Origin: Pseudomonas sp. Marseille-Q3773 | Lineage (GTDB): Bacteria > Pseudomonadota > Gammaproteobacteria > Pseudomonadales > Pseudomonadaceae | Direction of reading: 5' to 3' | Assembly: GCF_916618955.1 (NCBI RefSeq) | Contig: NZ_OU745390.1 | Span: 2,976,001-3,040,000 of the forward strand | DNA: 64,000 bases | Shown: piece by piece, positions 43,941 through 53,752 of the stretch | How the letters are laid out: each line of letters starts with the position of its first letter | Numbering within the stretch: position 1 is the stretch's first letter | Translations under genes and position numbers: made by a program | The notes under the pieces: model-generated | The model's database searches: none | The model's input: only the letters and a program-made list of their open reading frames with translations | Told to the model about the DNA's origin: nothing

Positions 43941-44118
43941 GATCGCTGGACCTGCAGGCGCGTGCGCGCGTCAAATCGAGTGTATCACCCGGCCCTGACA
44001 GATCGGCTAAGGGTGCCGGACGGCACGCAGGCCGCCACGGCCCTCTGCGGGCGCGGATTATTATCGGAGGCCGAAGGCTACAGATAATCCAGCGATTTCT
44101 AAAGCGGTTTTTGTATTG

Positions 44119-44146
44119 CCTGTGCCGGCCACCGGGCCGGCACAGG
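44119..44146 (-). terminator. Hairpin after the YdgA-like gene
   Basis: CCTGTGCCGGCC (44119-44130) and GGCCGGCACAGG (44135-44146) form a perfect 12-bp stem with an ACCG loop, 8 bases past the stop. No T run follows, so it may be a stabilising or factor-dependent site rather than an intrinsic terminator. Confidence 0.6.
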
Positions 44147-44154
44147 AGAAGCGA

Positions 44155-45663
44155 TCAACCCTGCGGCGACAGAGCGCCCAGGTGCGAGGCCATGAGCATG
44201 GCGAACTCTTCCACGGTCATCTTCTGGCCGTTGAAGTCGACCATGCCGTCGGCATAGTGCAGGCTGCTCACCACATCGGTGCCCTGCACCGTAGCCATGC
44301 CGCTCTGCAACGCCATCATGCCGACCATTTCCCCGGCCTGGCTCGATTGCATGGCGATGGCCTGGGCGTCGGTCTGGCCATCGAGCAGCGCCTGCAAGGT
44401 TGCCAGGTCACCGATCATCGGCTTGGACAGCGACAGCTTGCTCTTCACCTCGGTGATCAGTTGCTTGCCAAGCTGATCGGGTGGCAGGTCGAAGCTGGCC
44501 GGGGCGGCAAAGCCCATCGACAGGTCGAAGCGGCTTTCGCCATTGGCAGTCTTGAACGACAGGTTTTCAACCGCCACCCGGGGCTTGGCCGCCAGCAGTT
44601 TTTGCAGGTCACCCTGGAACCGGGCTTTTTCTGCCTCGTCCATCTGGATTTCCGGCATCGGCTCGCCGGCAGCCGCAGCAGCCTCGAACTCCGGCAGGTG
44701 CGACTGGTACCACGCCGACAGCGCCTGCAGCGCCGGCGCATTGAGCGAAGAGACGCTTACCGCCATCTGCGCCTTGCCCACCGCCCGGTCATCCCAGCGG
44801 ATATCCTCGACCTTGTACTCCACGCGGCCACCGACAGTGTCCGCCCCCTCCAGGGTTTGCCGGACATTCTGCTGCAGGCCCTTGACCAGCAGCACCTGCT
44901 GCTTGGGCCCCAGGGTGACCTTGGTTTCGGCCAGCGCCAGGTCGACGTTGCCGACATAGATGGCCTCGTGCCCGGTAGCCGACAACTGGCCATCGATCTT
45001 CAGGCCCGTGAGCTCGACTGTGGCTGGCGGCTGGTCATCGCTTACCAGCTTCATCAGCAAGCGGTCGGCCTGGCCGCTGAAGGTCGAGGCCTTGCCTTGC
45101 TGGTCACCACTGACCTGCAGCTGCATGCCCGAGAAGTCGAGGCGGCTGCCGTCCGCTTCATCAAGCTTGACCGGCGCCAGCTGGACCAGGCTGGTGACAT
45201 TGCCGTCGTAACCCAGACTGGTCTGTGCAGTGACCGGAGCCTGCTCGCCCGCTGCCGCAAACCACGGCGCGGTGGTGTCGTCTTTCTGCAGCGTGCTGCT
45301 GCTGACCGCCAGCACTGGCATCAGCTGCAGCGCCTTGACCCGCGACCAGGGGAACGGGCCGTGCTCGATCTGGTCGGTCACGCCCACGTCGAAGCTCACC
45401 ACTTCGCCATCGCCCAGGCGGATATCCCGGGCCTTGAGCCGGTACTGGGCGGTACTGCTGAAGAAACGTTGCTCCAGCGACACCCGCTCGATACTCATGC
45501 TGCCACCGGTGCTTGCCAGGGCTTTCTTGAGTTCGGTGTTGCTGCGCAGCAGGGCGTTGTCCAGCTCTGCGGGCAGCTGCTTGCCGGTGTACCAGGCGCC
45601 AACGGGGATTGCGACGGCGATGGCGATGGCCAGGCCGGAAAGGATGCCAACTGATTTCTTCAT
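44155..45663 (-). CDS. YdgA-like protein (DUF945)
   Basis: 502 residues: an N-terminal anchor (KKSVGILSGLAIAIAVAIPVGAWYTGKQLPAEL) followed by a long beta-rich extracytoplasmic region with the DUF945 pattern (SMSIERVSLEQRFFSSTAQYRLKARDIRLG). AsmA-like architecture. Biochemical role unknown. It is a single-gene unit upstream of nadA. Confidence 0.85.
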   Translation of the reverse strand: MKKSVGILSGLAIAIAVAIPVGAWYTGKQLPAELDNALLRSNTELKKALASTGGSMSIERVSLEQRFFSSTAQYRLKARDIRLGDGEVVSFDVGVTDQIEHGPFPWSRVKALQLMPVLAVSSSTLQKDDTTAPWFAAAGEQAPVTAQTSLGYDGNVTSLVQLAPVKLDEADGSRLDFSGMQLQVSGDQQGKASTFSGQADRLLMKLVSDDQPPATVELTGLKIDGQLSATGHEAIYVGNVDLALAETKVTLGPKQQVLLVKGLQQNVRQTLEGADTVGGRVEYKVEDIRWDDRAVGKAQMAVSVSSLNAPALQALSAWYQSHLPEFEAAAAAGEPMPEIQMDEAEKARFQGDLQKLLAAKPRVAVENLSFKTANGESRFDLSMGFAAPASFDLPPDQLGKQLITEVKSKLSLSKPMIGDLATLQALLDGQTDAQAIAMQSSQAGEMVGMMALQSGMATVQGTDVVSSLHYADGMVDFNGQKMTVEEFAMLMASHLGALSPQG

Positions 45664-46023
45664 GAATGGAACCGATTTGTCCGTAAGGGGTTCGTAGGCG
45701 GCCCAGTGCCGCTGGACGCCAAGAGTACCACTGCTGCCCGGGCCTGGTGCTGGCCCGACGCGATAAATCCGGTTTTTTGGGAAACGCCTGACAGGTTCTT
45801 GACGCAGGGCTAGTTTTGTAAATTTTTACGAACACGCAGATTGATCAAAACCGCAAAAAAACGCGCACAAACCGAACAAAACCCGGTTTTAATCGATAGT
45901 TATTTCAACAAAGTAACATCTTGTCATGTTTAACTTGACACCAACCTACGCATCGTTTTTTATTTTCACCACTTTGCGCGCTCCCCCGCGCCTCCCGCCG
46001 CTCCGACATAAAAGGTGAACAAC
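45664..46023. other. AT-rich divergent spacer upstream of puuP
   Basis: 360 bases with no supported gene. Bases 45780-45960 are strikingly AT-rich for this genome, with A runs and TTGACA at 45935-45940 followed 18 bp later by TTTATT, a plausible puuP promoter. The promoter of the YdgA-like gene should lie near the right edge of that gene. The AT-rich tract suits a nucleoid-protein or regulator site. Confidence 0.5.
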
Positions 46024-46116
46024 ATGGAGCCCACCCGCTCGCCCTTGCCGCATGCGCAATACCCCGTGCCCGCCGTTTACGCCTCGTCGCAGGAGCCATG
46101 CCAGCATGCAGCCTGA
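46024..46116 (+). CDS. Putative 30-aa leader peptide overlapping the puuP start
   Basis: ATG 46024 is preceded by AAGGTGA at 7-base spacing, a better ribosome site than that of puuP. The frame encodes 30 residues and stops at TGA 46114-46116, 10 bases inside puuP, so translation could be coupled or competitive. It contains four Pro-containing dipeptides (SPLP, YPVPAV) that could slow ribosomes. There is no evidence of expression or conservation beyond this sequence. Confidence 0.4.
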   Translation: MEPTRSPLPHAQYPVPAVYASSQEPCQHAA

Positions 46117-47458
46117 CTTCAGCGCTTCCGGCAACCCGCAACTGCGTAAAACCCTGCGCCTCTGGCACGTGATCATCATCGGCCTGGCCTACCTGACGCC
46201 AATGACCGTGTTCGACACCTTCGGCATCGTCTCCGGGATTACCGCCGGCCACGTACCCAGCGCCTACATCCTGGCGCTGGCGGGGATCCTGTTCACTGCC
46301 ATCAGCTACGGCACCCTGGTCAGACGTTTCCCGCAATCAGGTTCGGCCTACACCTACACCCAACGCGCGATCAACCCACACGTGGGCTTTCTGGTCGGCT
46401 GGTCGTCGTTGCTTGACTACCTGCTGTTGCCGATGGTCAACGCACTGCTGGCGAAGCTGTACCTTTCGGCCATGTTCCCGGAAGTGCCAGAGTGGATGTG
46501 GGTCGCCGGTTTCGTCACCCTGATCAGCCTGATCAACATGCGCAGCGTGAACCTGGTGGCGCACTTCAACCTGCTGTTCGTGGCGGTGCAAGTGGCGATC
46601 ATCGCGGTGTTCATCTACCTGTGCGTGCGCGGCCTGGGCGCCGGTGAAGGGCTGGGTACCGCGTGGAGCCTGCTGCCGTTCGCCGACGACCAGACCCAGC
46701 TCAGCGCCCTGGCGGCCGGCGCGACCATCCTGTGCTTCTCGTTCCTCGGCTTCGATGCGGTCACCTGCCTGTCCGAAGAAACCCGCGACCCAAGCAAGAC
46801 CATCCCGCGGGCAATCTTCCTCACCGCCCTGATCGGTGGCGCGGTGTTCATCACCGTGTCGTACTTCATCCAGGCCTACTTCCCGACCATGGCACGCTTC
46901 CACGACCATGAAGCGGCCCTGCCGGAAATTGCCCTGTATGTCGGCGGCAAGCTGTTCCAGTCGATTTTCATCGCCTGCACCGTGATCAATACCATCGCCT
47001 CGGGCCTGGCCTCGCAGACCAGCGTGTCGCGCCTGCTGTACGTGATGGGCCGCGACAACGTGATCCCGGCCAGCCTGTTCGCCCGCCTGCACTCGCGCTA
47101 CAAGACGCCGGTGCTGAATATTGCCGTGGTCGGGCTGATCTCGCTGTCGGCGATCTTCTTCGACCTGGTCACCGCCACGTCGATCATCAACTTCGGCGCA
47201 CTGGTCGCGTTCAGCTTCGTCAACCTGTCGGTGATCAACCATTGCTACCTGCGCGAAGGCAAGCGCCAGGGCCTGGCCAACCAGCTGACCTACCTGGTGG
47301 TGCCCACCATCGGCTTCTGCATCATCGTCTCGCTGTGGCTGGACCTGAATGCCAACTCGCTGCTGTTCGGTGGGGTCTGGGCGCTGCTCGGCCTGCTGTA
47401 CCTGGCCTGGCTGACCAAGGCGTTCCGGGACGCCCCGCCAAACTACATCGCTGAATGA
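46106..47458 (+). CDS. puuP: Putrescine importer PuuP (APC superfamily)
   Basis: 450 residues, about twelve transmembrane helices. It parallels E. coli PuuP along its length: [129 protein letters not shown]. It should import putrescine with protons. ATG 46106 follows AGGAG by 10 bases and overlaps a short leader ORF. The next gene is an McpU-type putrescine chemoreceptor, consistent with polyamine use. Confidence 0.9.
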   Translation: MQPDFSASGNPQLRKTLRLWHVIIIGLAYLTPMTVFDTFGIVSGITAGHVPSAYILALAGILFTAISYGTLVRRFPQSGSAYTYTQRAINPHVGFLVGWSSLLDYLLLPMVNALLAKLYLSAMFPEVPEWMWVAGFVTLISLINMRSVNLVAHFNLLFVAVQVAIIAVFIYLCVRGLGAGEGLGTAWSLLPFADDQTQLSALAAGATILCFSFLGFDAVTCLSEETRDPSKTIPRAIFLTALIGGAVFITVSYFIQAYFPTMARFHDHEAALPEIALYVGGKLFQSIFIACTVINTIASGLASQTSVSRLLYVMGRDNVIPASLFARLHSRYKTPVLNIAVVGLISLSAIFFDLVTATSIINFGALVAFSFVNLSVINHCYLREGKRQGLANQLTYLVVPTIGFCIIVSLWLDLNANSLLFGGVWALLGLLYLAWLTKAFRDAPPNYIAE

Positions 47459-47471
47459 CCCATGCTGCTGC

Positions 47472-47499
47472 CAACGCCCGCGCCTGATCGCGGGCGTTG
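47472..47499 (+). terminator. Hairpin terminator after puuP
   Basis: CAACGCCCGCG and CGCGGGCGTTG form a perfect 11-bp stem with a CCTGAT loop, followed by CATTTGAT. It lies between puuP and the chemoreceptor gene, which may thus be partly uncoupled. Confidence 0.75.
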
Positions 47500-47524
47500 C
47501 ATTTGATCGAAAAGGAAAGCCCTG

Positions 47525-49588
47525 ATGCCGCTGCGTCGCCTCTCCATCCAGTGGAAAATCACCTTGCTTGCCGGCTTGTGCCTGCTGGCCATCGTCGCCC
47601 TGCTGGTGACAACCTCGCTGGCCCAGGCCCGGCGCAGCGCGGAGCTGGTCAACCTGGCCAACACCGAAATGCTCGACAACAGCGCGCGCCAGCGCCTGCA
47701 AGCCCTGGCCGAAACCCAGGCGCTGCGGACCCAGCGCTATTTCATGGACGCCTACCAGTACGCCAATGGCTTTGCCCGCCTGGTGCAGGTACTCAAGGCC
47801 CGCGGCGGCAGCGACCTGCGTAGCGAACTGACGCGCCAGGCCCGTGCCAGCCTGGCCGACAACCCGGCTGTGATCGGCCTATACCTGGTGTTCCAGCCCG
47901 ACGCCCTCGGCCAGGACAGCCAGTATGTCGGCCAGGAGGCGACGGGCAGCAATGACAGCGGGCGCTTCTCGCTGTACTGGTCGCAGCCCCGCCCCGGCAC
48001 CCTTGAGCTTGAAGCCATGCCCGAATCGATGCTCGGCGACGCCGACATCGGCAGCAATGGCGTGGCGAAGAACCGCTGGCTGACCTGCCCGCAGGATACT
48101 GCCAGCGCCTGCGTGCTGGAGCCGTACCTCGACGACGTGAACGGCCGCCAGGTGCTGATGACCAGCATTGCCCTGCCGCTGCTGGAGCACGGCAAGGTGG
48201 TCGGCGTGGTCGGCCTGGACATCGGCCTGAGCAACCTGCAGCAACTGAGCCTGGATGGCCGCCGGGAGCTGTTCGACGGCCAGGGCCAGGTCAGTATCGC
48301 CAGCGCCAACGGCCTGCTGGCCGGCAACAGCCGTGACGCCGGCACACTTGGCAAGCCCATGGACAAGGCGGTAGCCGACGGCCTGCTGCGCGTGGCGCAC
48401 CCGTTCACACCGATCCCCGGCACCGCCAATTGGCAGGTGTTGCTGGAAGTACCGGAAAGCGTGCTGCAGGCTCCCGCCGTCGCCCTCAACCAGCGCCTGG
48501 ACCAGCACAACCAGAGCGCCAATCTCATCAGCCTGCTGGTCGGCCTGGGCGCTGCGGTAGCCGGCTTGCTGCTGATAGGGTTGACCGCACGCGGTGTATC
48601 CCGGCCGATCCTGGCGGTGGCCGCGCGCCTGAAAGACATCGCCAGCGGCGAAGGCGACCTCACCCGGCGCCTGGACTACGCCCGCCAGGACGAGCTGGGC
48701 CAGCTCAGTGGCTGGTTCAATCGCTTCCTCGACAAGCTGCAACCGGTGATTGCCCAGGTCAAGGGTTCACTGCAGCAGGCCCGTGACACCGCCGACCAGT
48801 CGGCGGCCATTGCCAGCCAGACCAGCAACGGCATGCAGCAACAGCATCGCGAGATCGAACAGGTGGCCACCGCCGCCAACGAAATGAGCGCCACCGCCCT
48901 GGATGTCGCCCATAACGCCGCGCAGGCGGCGCAGGCCGCACGCGCTGCCGACCAGGCCAGCCGCGAAGGCCTGCAACTGATCGACAGTACGCGCCAGGGC
49001 ATCGATCGCCTGGCCGCCGGCATGGACACCGCCATGGGCGAGGCGCGAGCGCTGGAAGATCGCAGCGGGCAGATCGGCTCGGTACTGGAAGTGATCCGCA
49101 GCATCGCCGAACAGACCAACCTGCTGGCCCTCAATGCCGCCATCGAGGCTGCCCGCGCCGGTGAAGCCGGGCGTGGCTTTGCCGTGGTCGCCGATGAAGT
49201 ACGCGGCCTGGCCCAGCGCACGCAGACATCGGTGGAAGAAATTCGCCAGGTCATCGAGGGCTTGCAGCAAGGTACCCAGGATGTGGTGGACGCCATGCAC
49301 GAAGGCCAACGCCAGGCCCAGGCCAGCGCCCTGGGAATGGAGCAGGCACTGCCGGCCCTGCAGCGCATCGGCGAAGCGGTGGCAGTGATCAGCGACATGA
49401 ACCTGCAGATTGCCTCGGCGGCCGAAGAGCAGAGCGCAGTGGCCGAGGAAGTGAACCGCAACGTGGCGGGCATTCGCGACGTGACCGAATCGCTGGCTGG
49501 CCAGGCCGACGAATCGGCGCGGATCAGCCAGGCCCTGAACCGGCTGGCCAACCAGCAGCAGGCGCTGATGGAGCAGTTCCGCGTCTAA
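47525..49588 (+). CDS. mcpU: Methyl-accepting chemotaxis protein, McpU-type (polyamine receptor)
   Basis: 687 residues: transmembrane helix 1 (about 10-32), a large periplasmic double-Cache-like domain (33-335), helix 2 (about 340-360), HAMP ([25 protein letters not shown]) and the cytoplasmic signalling hairpin with the invariant [32 protein letters not shown] tip. No C-terminal methyltransferase-tethering pentapeptide is present. P. putida McpU senses putrescine and other polyamines; the assignment rests on overall resemblance and on adjacency to puuP. Confidence 0.85.
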   Translation: MPLRRLSIQWKITLLAGLCLLAIVALLVTTSLAQARRSAELVNLANTEMLDNSARQRLQALAETQALRTQRYFMDAYQYANGFARLVQVLKARGGSDLRSELTRQARASLADNPAVIGLYLVFQPDALGQDSQYVGQEATGSNDSGRFSLYWSQPRPGTLELEAMPESMLGDADIGSNGVAKNRWLTCPQDTASACVLEPYLDDVNGRQVLMTSIALPLLEHGKVVGVVGLDIGLSNLQQLSLDGRRELFDGQGQVSIASANGLLAGNSRDAGTLGKPMDKAVADGLLRVAHPFTPIPGTANWQVLLEVPESVLQAPAVALNQRLDQHNQSANLISLLVGLGAAVAGLLLIGLTARGVSRPILAVAARLKDIASGEGDLTRRLDYARQDELGQLSGWFNRFLDKLQPVIAQVKGSLQQARDTADQSAAIASQTSNGMQQQHREIEQVATAANEMSATALDVAHNAAQAAQAARAADQASREGLQLIDSTRQGIDRLAAGMDTAMGEARALEDRSGQIGSVLEVIRSIAEQTNLLALNAAIEAARAGEAGRGFAVVADEVRGLAQRTQTSVEEIRQVIEGLQQGTQDVVDAMHEGQRQAQASALGMEQALPALQRIGEAVAVISDMNLQIASAAEEQSAVAEEVNRNVAGIRDVTESLAGQADESARISQALNRLANQQQALMEQFRV

Positions 49589-49706
49589 CCTGTCAGGGCC
49601 AATGCGCCTTTTCGCGGGCTTGCCCGCTCCCACAGGTTTTGTACCGACTCCGAAGGCGGCACCGGACCTGTGGGAGCGGGCGAGCCCGCGAAAAGGCCCT
49701 GACAGG
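49589..49706. repeat. Paired REP elements (inverted)
   Basis: CCTGTCAGGGCC...CCCGCTCCCACAGG and CCTGTGGGAGCGGG...GGCCCTGACAGG form an extended inverted pair immediately after the chemoreceptor stop codon. Confidence 0.9.
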
Positions 49707-49741
49707 CGATACAGAATCAATGTTTTTACCGAGCACATCTT

Positions 49742-50701
49742 ATGCAAACCGCAACCAGATCCACCTTCTTCGACATCACCAGCGAGCAGGGCCTGCTACG
49801 TACCTCGATCGCCGTGACCCTGTTCATCGCCCTTATCGGCATCGCCTTCGGCCTGGCCTCTGGCTCGTTCTCCATCGTCTTCGATGGCGTCTACTCGCTG
49901 GTCGACGCCAGCATGAGCGGGCTGTCACTGGTGGTGGTCAGGCTGATCACCGCGCACACCACCAGCGTGCAGATGTCGCGCAAGCTGCGCGAGCGCTTCA
50001 CCATGGGTTTCTGGCACCTTGAGCCGATGGTGCTGGCGCTCAATGGCATCCTCCTGAGCAGCGTGGCCATCTATGCACTGATCAACGCCGTCAGCAGCCT
50101 GCTGCAAGGCGGGCGCCACCTGGAGTTCGGCATCGCCATGGTCTACGCGCTGCTGACCGTCATCGCCTGCGTGACCATCGCCGTGGTCGAGGCCCGCGCC
50201 AACCGTAAGCTGGGCTCGGATTTCGTGCGCATGGACGTCAAAGGCTGGGTAATGTCGGCCAGTATTACCGCCGCGCTGCTGATTGCCTTCTGCTTTGGCT
50301 ACGCCGTGCAAGGCACGCAATGGGAGTGGGTGTCGCCGTACATCGACCCGGCGGTGCTGGCGCTGGTGTGCCTGGTGATCGTGCCGTTGCCGATGGCGGT
50401 GGTGCGCCAGGCGCTTTCGGAAATCTTCCTGGTAACACCGGGCGACCTCAAGCTGCATGTGGATGAAGTGGCCAAGGCCTTCGTCGCCCGCCACGGGCTG
50501 CAGTCGTACCGCGCCTATGTGGCCAAGGTCGGGCGCTCGCGGGAAATCGAACTGTACTTCATCGTGCCGAAGAGCATGGCAGCGAAAAGCATCGATGAAT
50601 GGGATGCGTGGCGCAACGAGATCGGGGATGCGGTGGGCGGCGAAGGGCCGGACCGCTGGCTGACGGTGGTGTTTACCGGCGACCCGGAGTGGGCCGAATG
50701 A
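49742..50701 (+). CDS. Cation diffusion facilitator family transporter
   Basis: 319 residues with six predicted membrane helices (first at about 20-42) and a C-terminal cytoplasmic domain ([40 protein letters not shown]). The CDF site in helix 2 is [13 protein letters not shown], with Asp residues but no His in the usual D..HS..D arrangement; helix 5 has RMDVKGW. This suggests a metal preference other than zinc, or iron/manganese. Substrate is not determinable. The stop abuts a truncated acetyltransferase. Confidence 0.83.
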   Translation: MQTATRSTFFDITSEQGLLRTSIAVTLFIALIGIAFGLASGSFSIVFDGVYSLVDASMSGLSLVVVRLITAHTTSVQMSRKLRERFTMGFWHLEPMVLALNGILLSSVAIYALINAVSSLLQGGRHLEFGIAMVYALLTVIACVTIAVVEARANRKLGSDFVRMDVKGWVMSASITAALLIAFCFGYAVQGTQWEWVSPYIDPAVLALVCLVIVPLPMAVVRQALSEIFLVTPGDLKLHVDEVAKAFVARHGLQSYRAYVAKVGRSREIELYFIVPKSMAAKSIDEWDAWRNEIGDAVGGEGPDRWLTVVFTGDPEWAE

Positions 50702-50729
50702 ACCGCAGTGCTGCCAAAGGCCGATAAAG

Positions 50730-51161
50730 AACACGCACCCCTCGGCCTGGGTGAGCACCCACCCGTTCCAGTACGAAAACAATCGGCTTCGCTACGATCC
50801 GCAGATTTCCTACGCCAACATTGGCCATGACGTATGGATAGGTGCTGACGCCACCGTGCTTGAAGGCGTGACGGTGGGTACAGGCGCGATCATCGCCACG
50901 CGGGCGCTAGTTACACGGGACGTGCCACCTTATGCGATCGTAGGCGGCAATCCAGCCAGGCTCATCCGCTTTCGCCACCCCGATGACCTGATCGAACGGC
51001 TGCTGGCGAGCAAATGGTGGGAGCTGGAACTCGACACGCTCAAATCACTGCCGCTCGACCACCCTTCACACTTTCTGGATGCCCTCGAAGCCCTCGGGCC
51101 GAAGCCAGCGGCCAGCTACAAGACACTGAGGCTGAATAAACGCAGCGCGACCCAATTGTAG
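50730..51161 (+). pseudogene. 5'-truncated CatB-type O-acetyltransferase
   Basis: The remaining part, from about 50733 ([17 protein letters not shown]) to the stop at 51161, is the C-terminal two thirds of a hexapeptide-repeat xenobiotic/sugar acetyltransferase: [55 protein letters not shown]. Homologous sequence continues upstream of the only usable start (GTG 50751) without a ribosome site and stops next to the cation transporter gene, so the N-terminal coils and first repeats are lost. It lies between a transporter and tRNA-Lys. Probably a decaying gene. Confidence 0.75.
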
Positions 51162-51254
51162 GCCGAGGGCTGCGTCGCAGCCCTATCGCGTTACCAGGCC
51201 GCCCCTGCCAGTGGGCGCGGCAGGCGCCCGACCGAATCCTGCCAACCGGAAACG

Positions 51255-51288
51255 AAAAAGCCCGCCACCGTTGCCGGTAGCGGGCTTT
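51255..51288 (-). terminator. Rho-independent terminator of tRNA-Lys
   Basis: On the minus strand AAAGCCCGCTACCGG/CGGTGGCGGGCTTT forms a long stem followed by T residues. It is 13 bases downstream of the tRNA. Confidence 0.88.
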
Positions 51289-51301
51289 GACGTACTGCAT
51301 A

Positions 51302-51377
51302 TGGTGGGTCGTGTAGGATTCGAACCTACGACCAATTGGTTAAAAGCCAACTGCTCTACCAACTGAGCTAACGACCC
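51302..51377 (-). tRNA. tRNA-Lys (anticodon TTT)
   Basis: A 76-nt tRNA with encoded CCA: acceptor GGGTCGT/ACGACCC, D-arm AGCTCAGTTGGTAGAGC, anticodon loop CTTTTAA in TTGG/CCAA (anticodon TTT) and GGTTCGAATCC T-loop. A consensus-like promoter and a strong terminator flank it. No integrase or attachment repeats are seen. Confidence 0.98.
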
Positions 51378-51391
51378 GTTGGATGGCGCGT

Positions 51392-51419
51392 ATAATACTG
51401 ATTTCTAACGGGAAATCAA
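51392..51419 (-). promoter_or_regulatory. Promoter of tRNA-Lys
   Basis: On the minus strand TTGATT (51419-51414), a 16-bp spacer and TATTAT (51397-51392), 15 bases upstream of the tRNA. Confidence 0.65.
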
Positions 51420-51438
51420 CACCCCACCAAAACTTTTT

Positions 51439-52113
51439 TTAAAAATATCGCGTCGGGTCTGCCACACCGGCTGCCTTGAAGCCGTCGGCACGCAGACGGC
51501 AGCTGTCACATTTACCGCAGGCACGGCCGTCATCGTCGGCCTGGTAGCAGGAAACGGTCAGGCTGTAGTCCACACCACGCGCGATGCCAGCCTGCACGAT
51601 CTGCGCCTTGCTCATGTTCTGCAGCGGTGCCTGGATGCGGAAGCCCTGCCCTTCGACACCGGCCTTGGTCGCCAGGTTGGCCATGCGCTCGAAGGCTTCG
51701 ACGAATTCGGGGCGGCAGTCCGGGTAGCCGGAATAATCCACGGCATTGACACCAATGAAGATGTCGCGGGCTTCAAGCACTTCTGCCCAGCCCAGGGCCA
51801 GGGACAGGAACACGGTGTTGCGCGCCGGCACGTAGGTGACCGGGATGCCTTCACTCGGGGCTTCTGGTACGTCGATGCTGCTATCGGTCAATGCCGAGCC
51901 GCCAATACCATCGAGGTTCAGGCCAATCACCTTGTGCTCGACCACACCCAGGTCGCGGGCGACCCGGGCAGCGGCGTTCAGCTCGGCGCGGTGACGCTGG
52001 CCGTAGTCGAAGCTCATGGTGTAGCAGCTGTAGCCTTCGGCCTTGGCCATGGCGACCACGGTGGCCGAATCCAGGCCGCCGGACAACAGGATTACTGCGC
52101 GTTTGTCGGTCAT
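51439..52113 (-). CDS. queC: 7-cyano-7-deazaguanine synthase QueC
   Basis: 224 residues. The PP-loop [18 protein letters not shown] (residues 8-25) binds ATP; the C-terminal zinc site uses [20 protein letters not shown]. It turns 7-carboxy-7-deazaguanine into preQ0 for queuosine. It starts 19 bases after queE, so they form one unit; no preQ1-type riboswitch is apparent. Confidence 0.96.
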   Translation of the reverse strand: MTDKRAVILLSGGLDSATVVAMAKAEGYSCYTMSFDYGQRHRAELNAAARVARDLGVVEHKVIGLNLDGIGGSALTDSSIDVPEAPSEGIPVTYVPARNTVFLSLALGWAEVLEARDIFIGVNAVDYSGYPDCRPEFVEAFERMANLATKAGVEGQGFRIQAPLQNMSKAQIVQAGIARGVDYSLTVSCYQADDDGRACGKCDSCRLRADGFKAAGVADPTRYF

Positions 52114-52132
52114 GTGTGTACTTGCTCCTCAG

Positions 52133-52780
52133 TCAACGTCCGGGTTCGTCGTTCCACAACAACTTGTGCAGTTGCAGCTGCAAACGCACAGGCAGGTTGT
52201 CGGCGACGATCCAGTCAGCCAGGTCGCTGGCCTTCACCTGGTGGTAGCTGGGCGAAAACAGTACCTCACCGGCACGCTCGGCCAGGTTGTACTGGATCAG
52301 CTTGGAAACCGCCCAGTCGTAGTCCTCACGGGAACAGATGACGAACTTGACCTGGTCGTTGCGGGTCAGCAGCTCGATGTTCTCGTAGCGGTTACGGTGC
52401 GACTCCGCGGAGCCTGGGGTCTTCAGGTCGAGCACGCGGCTGACACGGGTGTCAGTGCCGGAAATATCCAGCGCACCGCTGGTTTCCAAGGAAACCTCGT
52501 AACCGGCGTCACACAGGCGCTGCAACAGCGGCAAGGCATTGGGCTGGGCCAATGGCTCGCCGCCGGTGACGCAGACGTAGCGCGGCTTGTAGCTGGCGAC
52601 CTGCTCAAGGAGCGAATCAAGGGTGCGAAGGTTACCGCCGTTGAAGGCATAGGCACTGTCGCAGTACTGGCAGCGCAGGGGGCAACCGGTGAGGCGCACG
52701 AATACCGTGGGCAACCCAGCCGTTCGCGTTTCACCCTGCAAAGAGTAAAAGACTTCGGTGATGCGTAATGTGTCTTGCAT
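52133..52780 (-). CDS. queE: 7-carboxy-7-deazaguanine synthase QueE
   Basis: 215 residues. The radical-SAM motif is TGCPLRCQYCDS (CxxxCxxC), with VCVTGGEPL. It rearranges 6-carboxy-tetrahydropterin to 7-carboxy-7-deazaguanine. ATG 52780 (MQDTLRITEVFYSLQGE) is preferred over GTG 52789. Upstream of queC on the same strand. Confidence 0.95.
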   Translation of the reverse strand: MQDTLRITEVFYSLQGETRTAGLPTVFVRLTGCPLRCQYCDSAYAFNGGNLRTLDSLLEQVASYKPRYVCVTGGEPLAQPNALPLLQRLCDAGYEVSLETSGALDISGTDTRVSRVLDLKTPGSAESHRNRYENIELLTRNDQVKFVICSREDYDWAVSKLIQYNLAERAGEVLFSPSYHQVKASDLADWIVADNLPVRLQLQLHKLLWNDEPGR

Positions 52781-52897
52781 GCTCGCCACGGGCGTGACAG
52801 CTAAACAGGCTGTCCGCCTCCGTCAGGCACTGTCGCGGACTCGACATAGCGTTATCCGCAACAGCGTGTTTACGAAAAAAGGGCAATGATTCTAACG

Positions 52898-52922
52898 AAA
52901 AAACCCGCGACAGGCGCGGGTT
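52898..52922 (-). terminator. Rho-independent terminator of the tol-pal-cpoB run
   Basis: On the minus strand AACCCGCG-loop-CGCGGGTT is followed by TTTT, 18 bases after the cpoB stop and before queE. Confidence 0.88.
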
Positions 52923-52939
52923 ATTTCAAACGGGACAGC

Positions 52940-53746
52940 TCAGAGCTTCTGCAGGTCACGTTGGGCCAGCTGCGCGGCAGAAGTGCCGGGGTACTGGCTG
53001 ATGACCTGCTGCAGAATGCCCTTGACCTTGTCGGTGTGCCCCATGCGGCGTTCGACGTCAGCCAGCTTGTACAGCGAATCCGGCACCTTGCTGTGCTTCG
53101 GATACTTCTGGCTGACCTGGGCGAAGGCCTGGCTGGCGGCGGGCAGGTCGCCCTTGGCCAGATTGACCTCACCCAGCCAGTACTGGGCATTGCCGGCGTA
53201 CTGACTGTTGGGGTACTTGCGCAGGAAGGCGCCGAAGGCCTGGCTGGCCTTGTCGAAGTCTTTCTGCTTGATCAGGTCGAAAGCGGCATCGTAGTAGAGC
53301 TTTTCTTTCGCCGGATCACCGGGCTCGCTACTGGCGGCCGGTTGTTGTGCAGCAGCACCCGCTGCTGCATCGGGGGCGGCATTCGAGACACCACCACCGG
53401 AGGAATTGTCAGGGGTCGCGGCAGGCGCGGCGCCACTGTTGATGCGACGGTCCAGGTCCTGGTAACGCTCCAGGTTTTCCTGCTTCATGCGCGACACATC
53501 GTTCTGCAGCTCTTCGATGATGCCTTGCTGGCGGGAAAGCTGATCCTGCATCTGTTGCAGCTGCATGAACAGCTGGCCCTGTGCAGAGGCAGGGGCCGAA
53601 GCCCCTGACCCGGCATAGGCGCCGCTCGTGCCATAACCCGCAGGCGGATAACTGCCTGCGTTGTCATCAACTACAGGAACCTCAGCCCAGGCCGCGAGCG
53701 GCAGGCTGAGTGCGAGGACGGTTACTACACGGCGGCCCATACGCAT
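52940..53746 (-). CDS. cpoB: Cell division coordinator CpoB (YbgF)
   Basis: 268 residues: signal peptide (MRMGRRVVTVLALSLPLAAWA), an N-terminal trimerising coiled coil (LFMQLQQMQDQLSRQQGIIEELQNDVSRMKQENLERYQDLDRRI) and three C-terminal TPRs (LYYDAAFDLIKQKDFDKASQAF...). CpoB couples outer-membrane constriction by Tol-Pal to peptidoglycan synthesis. It lies 6 bases after pal; in P. putida it is orf2 of the described oprL-orf2 operon. Confidence 0.95.
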   Translation of the reverse strand: MRMGRRVVTVLALSLPLAAWAEVPVVDDNAGSYPPAGYGTSGAYAGSGASAPASAQGQLFMQLQQMQDQLSRQQGIIEELQNDVSRMKQENLERYQDLDRRINSGAAPAATPDNSSGGGVSNAAPDAAAGAAAQQPAASSEPGDPAKEKLYYDAAFDLIKQKDFDKASQAFGAFLRKYPNSQYAGNAQYWLGEVNLAKGDLPAASQAFAQVSQKYPKHSKVPDSLYKLADVERRMGHTDKVKGILQQVISQYPGTSAAQLAQRDLQKL

Positions 53747-53752
53747 GAGAAC

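Noticed and set aside
51439..52789. preQ1 riboswitch upstream of queE-queC
   Set aside because: No preQ1-type pseudoknot sequence was recognisable in the 150 bases upstream of queE.
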